A DNA stretch of 64,000 nucleotides from positions 186,001 through 250,000 of the forward strand of contig NZ_BBWQ01000001.1 of assembly GCF_001463885.1 (NCBI RefSeq), read 5' to 3'. The notes below the pieces were generated by a model that was not told the origin of the DNA, searched no databases, and saw nothing but the letters and a program-made list of their open reading frames with translations. Every line of letters starts with the position of its first letter. Within the stretch, counting starts at the first letter, position 1. The position numbers and the translations under genes are program-made. This DNA comes from Aureimonas altamirensis (lineage in GTDB: Bacteria; Pseudomonadota; Alphaproteobacteria; Rhizobiales; Rhizobiaceae). Shown piece by piece: positions 17,711 through 27,608 of the stretch.

Positions 17711-18637
17711 GTGCACTACCGTTACCCTAACTTTGACCTGATGCGCCTGTTCCTTGCGGGTCAGGTCGCCGTCGCACATGCATGGTACACAGTGGATCCG
17801 AATTTCGGGTGGCCCGGCTTCGTCATGGCGGTGCCCAGCTTTCTGGCAATCAGCGGCTTTCTGGTTTTGAAAAGTTACGAATTTTCGAACACATGGCGCA
17901 ATTTCATGCGCAAGCGCGTCCTTCGTATCCTTCCTGCCTTGATCGTTTCGTTCGTCCTCTGCCTCGTCCTGCAGGATTGGCTGACGAGTTGGAACTCGGT
18001 CCTGAACTGGTTGACTGGCGGACTGTACACCCTGCCGTACCGCGCCAATGGTCCTTTATGGTCGCTGGCCTGGGAAGAAGCCGCCTACGTTACGCTGGCC
18101 GTTCTTTGGGGCTGCGGAGCCTACCGGCGACCGATCTGGATCTGGGCATTGCTAGCTCTATCGCTTCTGGTTTGTTGGGCGTTGCGCGAAGCACCGCCTC
18201 ATTACAGGATCATAACGTTCCTCGCGCCGGCATTTCTAACCGGTAATTTAATGTATCTGTACAGGCAATATTTAGTGAAGGTTCATCCCATTGTTCCCTG
18301 GGTTTTCCTTGTTGCAGCGGTGCAGGCAAATTACATGCAGTTCTTGAGTTACTTTGGCGGATCACTGCTGGCGGTGGTAGAGGCATTTGCCGTTGTCTGG
18401 GTTGGGATAGCCGGGCTTCGACTTCAGCCTAAGGTGGTGCCTGACATCTCTTACGGATTATATATCTATCATATGCCGTTCATCATGTTTTTGGCTGACC
18501 ACGGAATGCTCTCAGGTGTCCAGAGGTCTATATTACTTATGTTTGCGGTAACGGTTCCATTCTGTCTGGTCAGCTGGTTCATTGTCGAGAAGCCGATACT
18601 GCGGCTAAAAACGCGGTCTGCGGTGCAGCTAGCGTGA
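17711..18637 (+). CDS. Acyltransferase family 3 (OafA/YrhL-like)
   Basis: An integral membrane O-acyltransferase of 308 residues with about ten hydrophobic helices, expected to transfer acetyl or another small acyl group from the cytoplasm to a surface sugar. Family features: the start YPNFDLMRLFLAGQVAVAHA with its Asp-x2-Arg and helix histidine, the RKRVLRILPAL loop, PLWSLAWEEAAY near residue 117, and DISYGLYIYHMPF near residue 250. The start is a GTG, with GAAAGG about seven bases ahead. It follows the giant polysaccharide enzyme in the same AT-richer segment, so it likely decorates that glycan. Confidence 0.88.
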   Translation: MHYRYPNFDLMRLFLAGQVAVAHAWYTVDPNFGWPGFVMAVPSFLAISGFLVLKSYEFSNTWRNFMRKRVLRILPALIVSFVLCLVLQDWLTSWNSVLNWLTGGLYTLPYRANGPLWSLAWEEAAYVTLAVLWGCGAYRRPIWIWALLALSLLVCWALREAPPHYRIITFLAPAFLTGNLMYLYRQYLVKVHPIVPWVFLVAAVQANYMQFLSYFGGSLLAVVEAFAVVWVGIAGLRLQPKVVPDISYGLYIYHMPFIMFLADHGMLSGVQRSILLMFAVTVPFCLVSWFIVEKPILRLKTRSAVQLA

Positions 18638-18750
18638 TTTCTACGACGCTTGCCCAGGGTGCGGTGCTTATCGATGATGAGGACCGACAACGCCAACCGT
18701 GCGGACGCGCCGATCATCAGCGCTCCGCAGCTTTCTTCGGAGAATTGCCC

Positions 18751-19143
18751 GTGCACAAGCTTGTTCTGCTGGCCCTTGGACTGAGCCTTGGCGGTTGCGT
18801 CGCCACCAGCCAGATGGACAAGGCCGAGATGGAGGCCGGCCCCGCGCCTGAAACCGTCAAGACGGCCATCGTCAACGGTGCGCGCACCTATATGTCGGGG
18901 CCCTATGTCCTGCGGACGGCCGAAATTTCCACCATGCCGTTCGATGCCCTGCGCGATCGCCATTACGTCTGCGTCCGCGCCGATGCCGCAAATGCGGGCG
19001 GTGAGGATCTGGGGCGCAAGGCCATGGCCGTCTTCGTCCGAAACGAGCGGCCCGTCGCCACCTCGCTGAACGATCCACTCTGCGCGCGGCCCGGCCTGCG
19101 ATGGGAGCCATTCCCGGAACTGGAAGCGCTGCAACGCTCTTGA
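18751..19143 (+). CDS. Small putative lipoprotein
   Basis: 130 residues of unknown function. The chosen GTG start at 18751 has GGAG eight bases upstream and gives a short signal peptide MHKLVLLALGLSLGG followed at once by Cys16, a good lipobox. A longer frame from 18634 would bury this signal and overlap the acyltransferase gene. The mature part is soluble, with RTYMSGPYVLRTAEISTMPF and two later cysteines (YVCVR and PLCARPG) that could pair in the periplasm. It lies just upstream of folA and marks the return to typical GC-rich coding. Confidence 0.7.
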   Translation: MHKLVLLALGLSLGGCVATSQMDKAEMEAGPAPETVKTAIVNGARTYMSGPYVLRTAEISTMPFDALRDRHYVCVRADAANAGGEDLGRKAMAVFVRNERPVATSLNDPLCARPGLRWEPFPELEALQRS

Positions 19144-19176
19144 GGCGGGGCCTATCGCTCTGACCGGCAAAGGGCC

Positions 19177-19713
19177 ATGATGCCGCCCATGACAGACATT
19201 CCGATCGTCCTCGTCGTCGCAATGGCCCGCAACCGCGTGATCGGCGCGGATGGCGGCATGCCCTGGACGCTGCCCACCGATCTTGCCCGATATAGACGCC
19301 TGACTATGGGGCGGCCGATGATCATGGGGCGCCGCACGCTGGACGCGATCGGACGGCTTCTCGACGGCCGCGATTCGATCGTGCTGTCCCACGATGCGGG
19401 GCGGGTGCGCTTCGGGGCCGTGTACGCCGACAGCCTGGAAGCCGCGCTGCGGCTGGCCCGAGCCAGCGCCGGCAGGCGGGGCTCCGACGCCATCACGGTA
19501 GTCGGAGGCGAGGAAATCTTCCGCCAGTTCCTGCCGATGGCGAACCGCATAGAACTGACGGTGATCGAAATCGAGCCGAAGGGCGATGCCTTCTTTCCGG
19601 AGCTTGCAGACGAGGAATGGCAAGTCGTGCGGGACGAGCCGATGAAGTGCGCGGACCGCGACGAAGCCGACGCCCGATTTCTGACTCTGGAACGGCGGCG
19701 CGTTGCGATTTAG
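19177..19713 (+). CDS. folA: Dihydrofolate reductase
   Basis: Reduces dihydrofolate to tetrahydrofolate with NADPH. The roughly 175-residue protein has the Met20-type segment VIGADGGMPWTLPTDLARYR, the NADPH-binding MGRPMIMGRRTLDAIGR, and the VVGGEEIFRQFLPMANRIEL strand-turn typical of DHFR. Several in-frame ATGs (19177, 19180, 19189) could start it; the catalytic part begins right after the last. In related genomes thyA usually precedes folA, but here the upstream neighbour is a lipoprotein and the polysaccharide locus. Confidence 0.95.
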   Translation: MMPPMTDIPIVLVVAMARNRVIGADGGMPWTLPTDLARYRRLTMGRPMIMGRRTLDAIGRLLDGRDSIVLSHDAGRVRFGAVYADSLEAALRLARASAGRRGSDAITVVGGEEIFRQFLPMANRIELTVIEIEPKGDAFFPELADEEWQVVRDEPMKCADRDEADARFLTLERRRVAI

Positions 19714-19757
19714 GCCGAAATCTCGGATTTGTGCTTGGCGGAATCCGCCGGCCGTCA

Positions 19758-19786
19758 TTGAATGCAGAATTGGCAATTCCTATAAG
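19758..19786 (+). promoter_or_regulatory. Probable promoter for hflKC
   Basis: TTGAAT at 19758-19763, 17 bases, TATAAG at 19781-19786. It lies 64 bases before the hflK start in the only AT-rich stretch of the folA-hflK gap. Confidence 0.5.
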
Positions 19787-19849
19787 GGCCTGAAACGTCA
19801 GGTCGCCGCCATGTCCGTGGTGCGCGTGCCCTTGGGTGAGAGGACATAA

Positions 19850-21058
19850 ATGCCCTGGAGTAATCAGAGCGGGAACGGCGGCTGGAAAGGCGGCGGTGGC
19901 AACAATGGCGGCCCATGGGGGCAGGGGCCGCAGAACCCCCGTCCGGGCGGCGGTGGTGGCGGCTCACCCGACCTTGAGGAAATCCTGCGCCGTGGCCAGG
20001 ACAGGCTGCGCCGCGCCATGCCGGGCGGCGGCGGATCGGGTGGCGGCAGCCGCGGCAGCGGACTGGCGTTCGGCGGTCTCGTCGTGGCTGGCCTGGCCGT
20101 CATCTGGGCGCTCAACGCCATCCATGTCGTCGAGCCGGGCGAAAACGGCGTAAAGATCCTGCTTGGCCAGCCGCGCGAGGAACTGTCTCCGCCGGGGCTG
20201 CACATGACGCTCTGGCCGCTCGAAACCTTCGAGACCGTGCCGGCCGTCGAGAATCGTCTTCAGATCGGCGGAACGGGCGGCAGCGACACGTCGGGCCTGA
20301 TGCTTTCCGGGGATCAGAACCTCGTCGACGTCAAGTTCTCGGTCCTTTCCTTCGTGTCCGACCCGCAGGCTTACCTGTTCAACGTCGATGACGCGCCGGG
20401 CATGCTGCGCCAGGTTTCGGAAAGCGCGATGCGCGAAGTAGTGGGCCGCAACCCGGTGGACGACCTCTTCCGCGACGACCGTGCCGCCATCGCCGAGATG
20501 GTGCGCGCCATCACGCAGCAGACGCTCGACAATTATGGCGCCGGTATCACCATCAACGCCGTATCCATCGAGGAAACCGCTCCGCCGACGCAGGTTGCGA
20601 GCGCCTTCGAAGAGGTGCAGCGCGCAACGCAGGATCAGGACCGCTTCGTGGACGAGGCGAACATCTACCGCAACCAGCAGCTCGGCCGCGCGCGAGGCGA
20701 GGCGGCCCAGATCAACGAAGATGCGCTGGCCTATCGCAACCGCGTCGTGCAGGAGGCGATCGGTGAATCGCAGCGCTTTGCGTCAATCCTGGAGGCCTAC
20801 GAGCAGGCACCTGAAGTGACGCGCCGCCGACTGTATCTGGAGACGATGGAAGGCGTGCTGCGCGATTCCAACAAGGTCATCATGGATAGCAATGGCGATG
20901 CCAGCGGCGTCGTGCCCTATCTGCCCCTGACCGAGATCGACAGGCTGCGCAACACCAACAATACCAACACCAATCAGGACGGAGCCGGCAACGGGGCCGG
21001 CGCCGCGGCATCGATACCGCCGTCCGGCACATCCGCGAACACGCAGGGGCGCAACTGA
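19850..21058 (+). CDS. hflK: FtsH protease modulator HflK
   Basis: Membrane-anchored SPFH/band-7 protein that with HflC forms a large cage around FtsH and tunes its proteolysis. The 402 residues begin with a Gly/Asn/Pro-rich cytoplasmic tail (about 1-70), then one membrane helix (GLAFGGLVVAGLAVIWALNA), then the SPFH domain (HVVEPGENGVKILLGQPREE) and a long charged helix (EEVQRATQDQDRFVDEANIY). An Asn/Thr-rich tail ends the protein. GAGAGG precedes the ATG. Its stop overlaps the hflC start by one base, so the pair is co-translated. Confidence 0.97.
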   Translation: MPWSNQSGNGGWKGGGGNNGGPWGQGPQNPRPGGGGGGSPDLEEILRRGQDRLRRAMPGGGGSGGGSRGSGLAFGGLVVAGLAVIWALNAIHVVEPGENGVKILLGQPREELSPPGLHMTLWPLETFETVPAVENRLQIGGTGGSDTSGLMLSGDQNLVDVKFSVLSFVSDPQAYLFNVDDAPGMLRQVSESAMREVVGRNPVDDLFRDDRAAIAEMVRAITQQTLDNYGAGITINAVSIEETAPPTQVASAFEEVQRATQDQDRFVDEANIYRNQQLGRARGEAAQINEDALAYRNRVVQEAIGESQRFASILEAYEQAPEVTRRRLYLETMEGVLRDSNKVIMDSNGDASGVVPYLPLTEIDRLRNTNNTNTNQDGAGNGAGAAASIPPSGTSANTQGRN

Positions 21059-22029
21059 TGAGCAACCGTTTCTATGCCGTACTGGCGACGGTGGCTGTCG
21101 CGTTGCTGTTCGTCTGGAACTCGGCTTTCATCGTTTCCGAACGCCAGCAGGCGCTGGTGCTCCGCTTCGGTGAAATCCAGCGCGTGATCCAGCAGCCCGG
21201 GCTGTATTTCAAGATGCCCTTCGGCTTTGCACAGGCCGATAATGTCCAGTTGCTGCCGAAGCGGCTTCTGCGGTCCGACCTGAACAATCTGCGCGTGCAG
21301 GTCTCGGGCGGCGCCTTCTACGACGTCGATGCCTTCATGGTGTATCGCATCGAGAATCCCGCGCTGTTCCGCCGCGGCGTTCGCGGGGGTCAGTTGGACG
21401 AAGCCGAACGCCTGCTCCTGACGCGCTTCGATTCGGCCATCCGCGCCACCTACGGCCGGCGCAGCTTCACCGCAGCGCTGTCGGACGAACGCGCCTCGAT
21501 GATGGTTGAGGTCCGCGACCAGGTGCGCCCCGAAGCGCAACGGCTGGGCATCGACCTTGTCGACGTGCGTATCGGCCGGACGGACCTGACGCCCGAGATT
21601 TCGGAACGCACTTATGAGCGCATGGCCGCCGAGCGCCTTGCAGAGGCCGAGCGCCTGCGTGCGGAAGGCCAGGTACGCGCCCGGACCCTGCGCGCCAACA
21701 CGGACCGCGAGGCATCCGAGACAGTCGCCGGCGCGCGCCGTGACGCGGCGGTACTGCAGGGCCAGGGCGAGGCCGAGCGCAATGCCACCTTTGCCGAGGT
21801 GTTCAGCCGCAACCCGCAGTTCTTCGAGTTCTACCGCTCAATGCAGGCTTACCGCACGGCACTGGAAGGCACCGGGACCACGATGGTGCTGTCGCCCGAT
21901 TCCGAGTTCTTCCGCTATTTCGGTACGGACGGCTCCGACATCGACGGCAATTTGACGCCGCCGCGTGAAACGCCGCCCGCGACCGGGCCGGCGGCGGCGA
22001 CGCCATCCTCCGCCGCGATCGGCAACTGA
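21058..22029 (+). CDS. hflC: FtsH protease modulator HflC
   Basis: Partner of HflK in the FtsH-regulating complex. The 323-residue protein has an N-terminal membrane helix (VLATVAVALLFVWNSAFIV), the band-7 region (SERQQALVLRFGEIQRVIQQ), the conserved RTDLTPEISERTYERMAAER and a helical tail. A proline/alanine-rich end (TPPRETPPATGPAAATP) extends past the usual stop. A strong terminator follows directly. The small DUF2065 gene often found between hflC and degP in related genomes is absent. Confidence 0.97.
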   Translation: MSNRFYAVLATVAVALLFVWNSAFIVSERQQALVLRFGEIQRVIQQPGLYFKMPFGFAQADNVQLLPKRLLRSDLNNLRVQVSGGAFYDVDAFMVYRIENPALFRRGVRGGQLDEAERLLLTRFDSAIRATYGRRSFTAALSDERASMMVEVRDQVRPEAQRLGIDLVDVRIGRTDLTPEISERTYERMAAERLAEAERLRAEGQVRARTLRANTDREASETVAGARRDAAVLQGQGEAERNATFAEVFSRNPQFFEFYRSMQAYRTALEGTGTTMVLSPDSEFFRYFGTDGSDIDGNLTPPRETPPATGPAAATPSSAAIGN

Positions 22030-22036
22030 TGTGGAA

Positions 22037-22063
22037 AAGCCCGGGCATCGTCCCGGGCTTTTT
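22037..22063 (+). terminator. Rho-independent terminator of hflKC
   Basis: A perfect nine-base stem AAGCCCGGG/CCCGGGCTT (22037-22045 with 22052-22060), six-base loop CATCGT, and a run of five T including the stem end, eight bases after the hflC stop. Confidence 0.85.
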
Positions 22064-22150
22064 ACTGGCAGCCGGGCGCGCGTTCTTGATTCAGTCGCTT
22101 TTATCGGCTTGCCTCGGCGCAACAGGCCGACAGTGATGGAAAGGGCAGTG

Positions 22151-23737
<1,587 letters not shown>

Positions 23738-23748
23738 GGCGGCGGCGC

Positions 23749-24633
23749 CTATGCGGCGATGAACTGCTCTGCTTTGTAGCCCTGCAGGAAGAGAAGACCC
23801 GTCAGGTCGGAATGGTCGATACGGAACGGCGCCTTCGCGGCGACGGCCGGCTTGGCATGCAGGGCGACACCCGTGCCTGCGGCAAGGATCATCGGCAGAT
23901 CGTTGGCGCCGTCGCCGACGGCCAGCACGTCGCCCGCATCCACACCGCGGGCGCTTGCGATCTCGTGCAGGGCAGCCAGCTTGGAGTCCGCGCCCAGGAT
24001 CGGCTCGGCGACAGTGCCCGTCAGCACGCCGTCTGTGACATCCAGCCTGTTGGCGCGGTTTTCGTCGAAGCCGAGTTGCCGGGCTACCTCCTGCGTGAAC
24101 AAGGTGAAGCCGCCGGAGACGAGGGCCGTGTAGGCGCCATTGGCCCGCATGGTGGCAACCAGCGTCGTCCCGCCGGTGGCAAGCTGGATGCGCGTGGCCA
24201 GAACATCGCTCACCCTTGCGACCGGCAGGTCCCGCAGCAGGGCCACACGTTCGCGCAGGGCAGGCTCGAAGGCGATCTCGCCATTCATGGCACGGGCGGT
24301 GATAGCCGCGACCTTGTCCTTGAGGCCGATTTCGGCGGCCAGTTCGTCGATGCACTCCTGGTCGATCATGGTGGAATCCATGTCGGCGATCAGGATGGAC
24401 TTGCGGCGGCCCGCCACGGGCTGAACGGCGCAGTCCACCGCGGCGGAAAGGGCAAGCCGCGACAGGGCCTCTCGTGTGGCGGCGTCGGGCGCGTCTTCCG
24501 TAACGAGGTCGCAGGCTGTATCCCGCTCCAGCCAGAACATCTCGGCCTCGCCGATGATATACTGGGCCTGCTCCGCGAGGGAGCGGCTGACGCGCGGATC
24601 GTTCCGGGCGGAGATCAGGGTAACGACGTGCAT
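23749..24633 (-). CDS. serB: Phosphoserine phosphatase
   Basis: Last step of L-serine synthesis, a HAD-superfamily phosphatase. The 294-residue protein has a short N-terminal ACT-like part (about 1-75), then motif I DMDSTMIDQECIDELA with the nucleophile aspartate, motif II as VSGGFTLF, and motif III/IV as AVGDGANDLPMILAAGTGVA. It is convergent with degP (11 bases apart) and its ATG overlaps the first base of the divergent miaA frame, so the two starts share almost no space for separate promoters. Confidence 0.97.
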   Translation of the reverse strand: MHVVTLISARNDPRVSRSLAEQAQYIIGEAEMFWLERDTACDLVTEDAPDAATREALSRLALSAAVDCAVQPVAGRRKSILIADMDSTMIDQECIDELAAEIGLKDKVAAITARAMNGEIAFEPALRERVALLRDLPVARVSDVLATRIQLATGGTTLVATMRANGAYTALVSGGFTLFTQEVARQLGFDENRANRLDVTDGVLTGTVAEPILGADSKLAALHEIASARGVDAGDVLAVGDGANDLPMILAAGTGVALHAKPAVAAKAPFRIDHSDLTGLLFLQGYKAEQFIAA

Positions 24634-25535
24634 TGGCAGGGGACCTGGCGGGCTTGGACCGGTTGAATGCGATTTTGATAGCGGGCCCCACCGCGAGCGG
24701 CAAGTCGAAGCTGGCCGTGGACCTGGCGCGCAGCCATGGCGGCGTCGTGGTGAATGCCGATTCGATGCAGATTTACGACGGGCTGTGCATCCTGTCGGCG
24801 CGCCCGACCGAATCGGACATGGGCGGTATCCCCCACCATCTGTACGGCTATGCGGACCCTTCCGCGCCCTATTCGACGGGCTTGTGGTTGGCGGAGGTTG
24901 AGCGGCTGCTACCCATCATCCGCGCGGCCGGCGCGGTGCCGGTGTTCGTCGGCGGCACGGGGCTGTATTTCCGCGCTTTGACGCAGGGGCTGGACGATAT
25001 GCCGGCGATTGCGCCGGAGCTGCGCGCCGCGCTGCGCGCTCGCCACGCCGAAGAGGGGGCCGGGCGGATGCACGAGGCGCTCCAGAGCCTCGATCCGCAG
25101 GCCGCAGCACGGCTGCGCCCCACCGACAGCCAGCGTATCCTGCGGGCGCTGGAACTGGTGATGACGACGGGCCGGCCGCTGGCATCCCTGCAGGAAGGGA
25201 AGGGCCGCCCGCTGCTGTCTGGCGCCGGCATCCGCCGGATCGTTCTTACGCCGGACCGCGCCGTGCTCCGGGATCGGATCGCCCGGCGGTTCGATGCCAT
25301 GATGGCGGAAGGCGCAAGGGACGAGGCGTTGCGCTTCGCGCTGCGCCCCGGCGCGCTCGACCATTCGGCCGGGCAGGCGATCGGCGTTGCCGAGCTGTTG
25401 GCCGCGGAGCGCGGAGAGATGACGCTGCGCGATGCGGTGGAGCGGGCGGTGGTGCGGACGCGGCAGTATGCGAAGCGGCAGGAGACTTGGTTTCGCAACC
25501 AGTTCGGCCCGGATTGGGAGCGGCTGGAAAGCTGA
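24633..25535 (+). CDS. miaA: tRNA dimethylallyltransferase
   Basis: Adds a dimethylallyl group to A37 of tRNAs reading UNN codons. About 300 residues with the P-loop GPTASGKSKLAVDLA, the NADSMQIYDGLCILSARPT segment, GGTGLYFRALTQGL and the C-terminal VVRTRQYAKRQETWFRNQFG, all diagnostic. The start is uncertain: TTG codons at 24633, 24654 and 24663 are all in frame, and none has a strong ribosome site; the catalytic fold begins at the last. It is followed by the ilv attenuator region. Confidence 0.96.
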   Translation: MAGDLAGLDRLNAILIAGPTASGKSKLAVDLARSHGGVVVNADSMQIYDGLCILSARPTESDMGGIPHHLYGYADPSAPYSTGLWLAEVERLLPIIRAAGAVPVFVGGTGLYFRALTQGLDDMPAIAPELRAALRARHAEEGAGRMHEALQSLDPQAAARLRPTDSQRILRALELVMTTGRPLASLQEGKGRPLLSGAGIRRIVLTPDRAVLRDRIARRFDAMMAEGARDEALRFALRPGALDHSAGQAIGVAELLAAERGEMTLRDAVERAVVRTRQYAKRQETWFRNQFGPDWERLES

Positions 25536-25546
25536 GCGGAATTGCG

Positions 25547-25575
25547 TTGACGTGCGAAGTCTATGGAAGTATCTT
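25547..25575 (+). promoter_or_regulatory. Promoter of the ilvBH attenuator transcript
   Basis: TTGACG at 25547-25552, 17 bases, TATCTT at 25570-25575. A start about seven bases after the -10 would put the RNA 5' end near 25582, only two bases before the leader-peptide ATG at 25584. The leader would then be translated from a leaderless or nearly leaderless RNA. Confidence 0.65.
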
Positions 25576-25583
25576 CCCGCCCC

Positions 25584-25637
25584 ATGAAGAACATCACGCT
25601 CATTCTCGTAGGTAGGCGCACACGCGAGGCGGTTTAA
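25584..25637 (+). CDS. ilv leader peptide (attenuator uORF)
   Basis: A 17-residue peptide MKNITLILVGRRTREAV. Residues 4-9 (ITLILV) hold two Ile, two Leu and one Val codon in six, the three end products of the pathway encoded downstream. No ribosome site precedes the ATG. The codons for the Arg-rich part (25616-25624, GCGCACACG) are the exact complement of 25658-25666, so ribosome position would decide whether that hairpin forms. A terminator follows. This is the classic design of amino-acid-controlled attenuation. Related leaders have been predicted in alphaproteobacteria from comparative work. Confidence 0.85.
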   Translation: MKNITLILVGRRTREAV

Positions 25638-25696
25638 AGACCGTCCGGCGAATGCCACGTGTGCGCGAAAGACAGGCCCCTCGAAGGGCCTTTTTT
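25616..25696 (+). promoter_or_regulatory. ilvBH attenuator: pause hairpin and terminator
   Basis: Two RNA structures are visible. The first pairs 25616-25624 with 25658-25666 (nine bases, perfect). The second is an intrinsic terminator, AGGCCC (25674-25679) with GGGCCT (25686-25691), followed by five more T. Stalling of the ribosome on the Ile/Leu/Val codons would free part of the first structure. The exact antiterminator pairing was not resolved by eye. Confidence 0.75.
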
Positions 25697-25767
25697 ATTG
25701 CCTGAAAAAAACTTGGAAAAACGACGCGCACCGCATCGACGGAAGGCGCCCAGCAGGAACAGCAGCC

Positions 25768-27561
25768 ATGGACGACATGACGACCAATCCGGCAATCCGC
25801 AAGATGACCGGCGCCGAAATGGTGGTGCAGGCCATGAAGGATCACGGCGTCGAGCACCTTTTCGGATATCCGGGCGGTGCGGTGCTGCCGATCTACGATG
25901 CGTTGTTCCAGCAGGATGCCGTGCAGCACATCCTCGTCCGCCACGAACAGGGCGCCGGCCATGCGGCCGAAGGCTATGCCCGTTCTACCGGCAAGGTCGG
26001 CGTGATGCTGGTCACCTCCGGCCCCGGCGCAACCAATGCGGTGACGCCGTTGCAGGACGCGTTGATGGACTCGATTCCGCTGGTCTGCATCACCGGGCAG
26101 GTTCCGACGTCGCTGATCGGCTCGGACGCTTTCCAGGAATGCGACACGGTCGGCATCACGCGCCCCTGCACCAAGCACAACTGGCTGGTGAAGAGTGTCG
26201 AGGATCTGGCCGAGATCCTGCATGAGGCGTTCCATGTCGCAACGTCCGGGCGGCCCGGCCCCGTCGTCGTCGATATTCCGAAGGACGTCCAGTTTGCCAC
26301 CGGCACCTATACGCCGCCGCAGATGAGCCGCGCGGCAAGCCGCTATCATCCGCGCGTCGATGCGGACCGGGCCCGGGTGCGCGCGGCTGTCGAGCTGCTC
26401 GCATCGGCAAAACGGCCGGTCTTCTATACGGGCGGGGGCGTCATCAACTCCGGGCCGGAGGCAAGCCGGCTGCTGCGCGAATTCGTGGCCCGGACCGGCA
26501 TACCCGTCACCTCGACGCTGATGGGGCTGGGCGCCTACCCGGCATCGGGCGAGAACTGGCTGGGCATGCTCGGCATGCACGGCACCTACGAGGCCAACCT
26601 CGCCATGCATGACTGCGATGTCATGATGTGCCTGGGCGCGCGCTTCGACGACCGCATCACCGGCCGCCTGGATGCCTTTTCGCCCAATTCGCGCAAGGTC
26701 CATGTCGATATCGATCCGTCGTCGATCAACAAGAATGTCCGCGTCGACCTGCCGATCATCGGCGATGTCGGCCATGTGCTGAAAGCCATGCTGGAGGCAT
26801 GGAACGAGCTGGGACTGACGATGGACACGGGCGCCCTCGCCGAGTGGAAAGGCCAGATCGCACGGTGGAAGGCGCGCAACTGCCTTGCCTACCGGCAGGA
26901 CGGCGACATCATCATGCCGCAGCACGCGGTCAAGCGCCTGTATGAGCTGACCAGGGACCGCAAGACCTACATCACCACCGAAGTCGGCCAGCACCAGATG
27001 TGGGCCGCGCAGTTCTATGGCTTCGAAGAGCCGAACCGTTGGATGACCTCCGGCGGGCTCGGCACCATGGGCTACGGCCTGCCGGCGGCGCTGGGCGTGC
27101 AGATCGCCCATCCGGACGCGCTCGTGATCGACATTGCGGGCGACGCCTCCGTGCAGATGACGATGCAAGAGATGTCGGCCGCGGTGCAGTACGAAGCGCC
27201 GATCAAGATCTTCATTCTCAACAACCAGTACATGGGCATGGTGCGCCAGTGGCAGCAGCTGCTGCATGGCAACCGCTTGTCGCATTCCTACAGCGAGGCG
27301 CTGCCCGACTTCGTCAAGATGGCGGAGGCCTTCGGCGGCGTCGGACTGCGGGTCGAGAAGGCAGGAGATCTGGATGGCGCCATCCGCGAGATGATCGACA
27401 TTCGCCGCCCCGTCATCTTCGACTGCTGCGTGGCGAACCTTGCAAACTGCTTCCCGATGATCCCGTCGGGCCGCGCCCACAACGAAATGCTGCTGCCGGA
27501 CGAGGCCACCGACGAAGCGGTTGCCAACGCCATCGATGCCAAGGGCAAGGCGCTGGTCTAA
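25768..27561 (+). CDS. ilvB: Acetolactate synthase, large (catalytic) subunit
   Basis: First common step of valine and leucine, and second of isoleucine, synthesis; a ThDP- and FAD-dependent enzyme. The 597 residues contain the catalytic glutamate in VRHEQGAGHAAEGYAR, the FAD/quinone-fold segment LGMLGMHGTYEANLAMHDCD, and the ThDP/Mg motif opening IAGDASVQMTMQEM and ending FILNNQYMGMVRQWQ. The first ten residues are a nonconserved extension before MTGAEMVVQAMKDHGVEH. It lies 71 bases after the attenuator terminator and 47 before ilvH. Confidence 0.98.
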   Translation: MDDMTTNPAIRKMTGAEMVVQAMKDHGVEHLFGYPGGAVLPIYDALFQQDAVQHILVRHEQGAGHAAEGYARSTGKVGVMLVTSGPGATNAVTPLQDALMDSIPLVCITGQVPTSLIGSDAFQECDTVGITRPCTKHNWLVKSVEDLAEILHEAFHVATSGRPGPVVVDIPKDVQFATGTYTPPQMSRAASRYHPRVDADRARVRAAVELLASAKRPVFYTGGGVINSGPEASRLLREFVARTGIPVTSTLMGLGAYPASGENWLGMLGMHGTYEANLAMHDCDVMMCLGARFDDRITGRLDAFSPNSRKVHVDIDPSSINKNVRVDLPIIGDVGHVLKAMLEAWNELGLTMDTGALAEWKGQIARWKARNCLAYRQDGDIIMPQHAVKRLYELTRDRKTYITTEVGQHQMWAAQFYGFEEPNRWMTSGGLGTMGYGLPAALGVQIAHPDALVIDIAGDASVQMTMQEMSAAVQYEAPIKIFILNNQYMGMVRQWQQLLHGNRLSHSYSEALPDFVKMAEAFGGVGLRVEKAGDLDGAIREMIDIRRPVIFDCCVANLANCFPMIPSGRAHNEMLLPDEATDEAVANAIDAKGKALV

Positions 27562-27608
27562 AGCCGGCGCCACCCCTCCATCCAACCGTTTTCCAGAGTC
27601 CGAGAGCC

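Noticed and set aside
11651-18640. tRNA-Gln as an integrase attachment site for the polysaccharide island
   Set aside because: No second copy of the tRNA 3' end and no integrase gene were seen; kept only as a possibility within the island finding.
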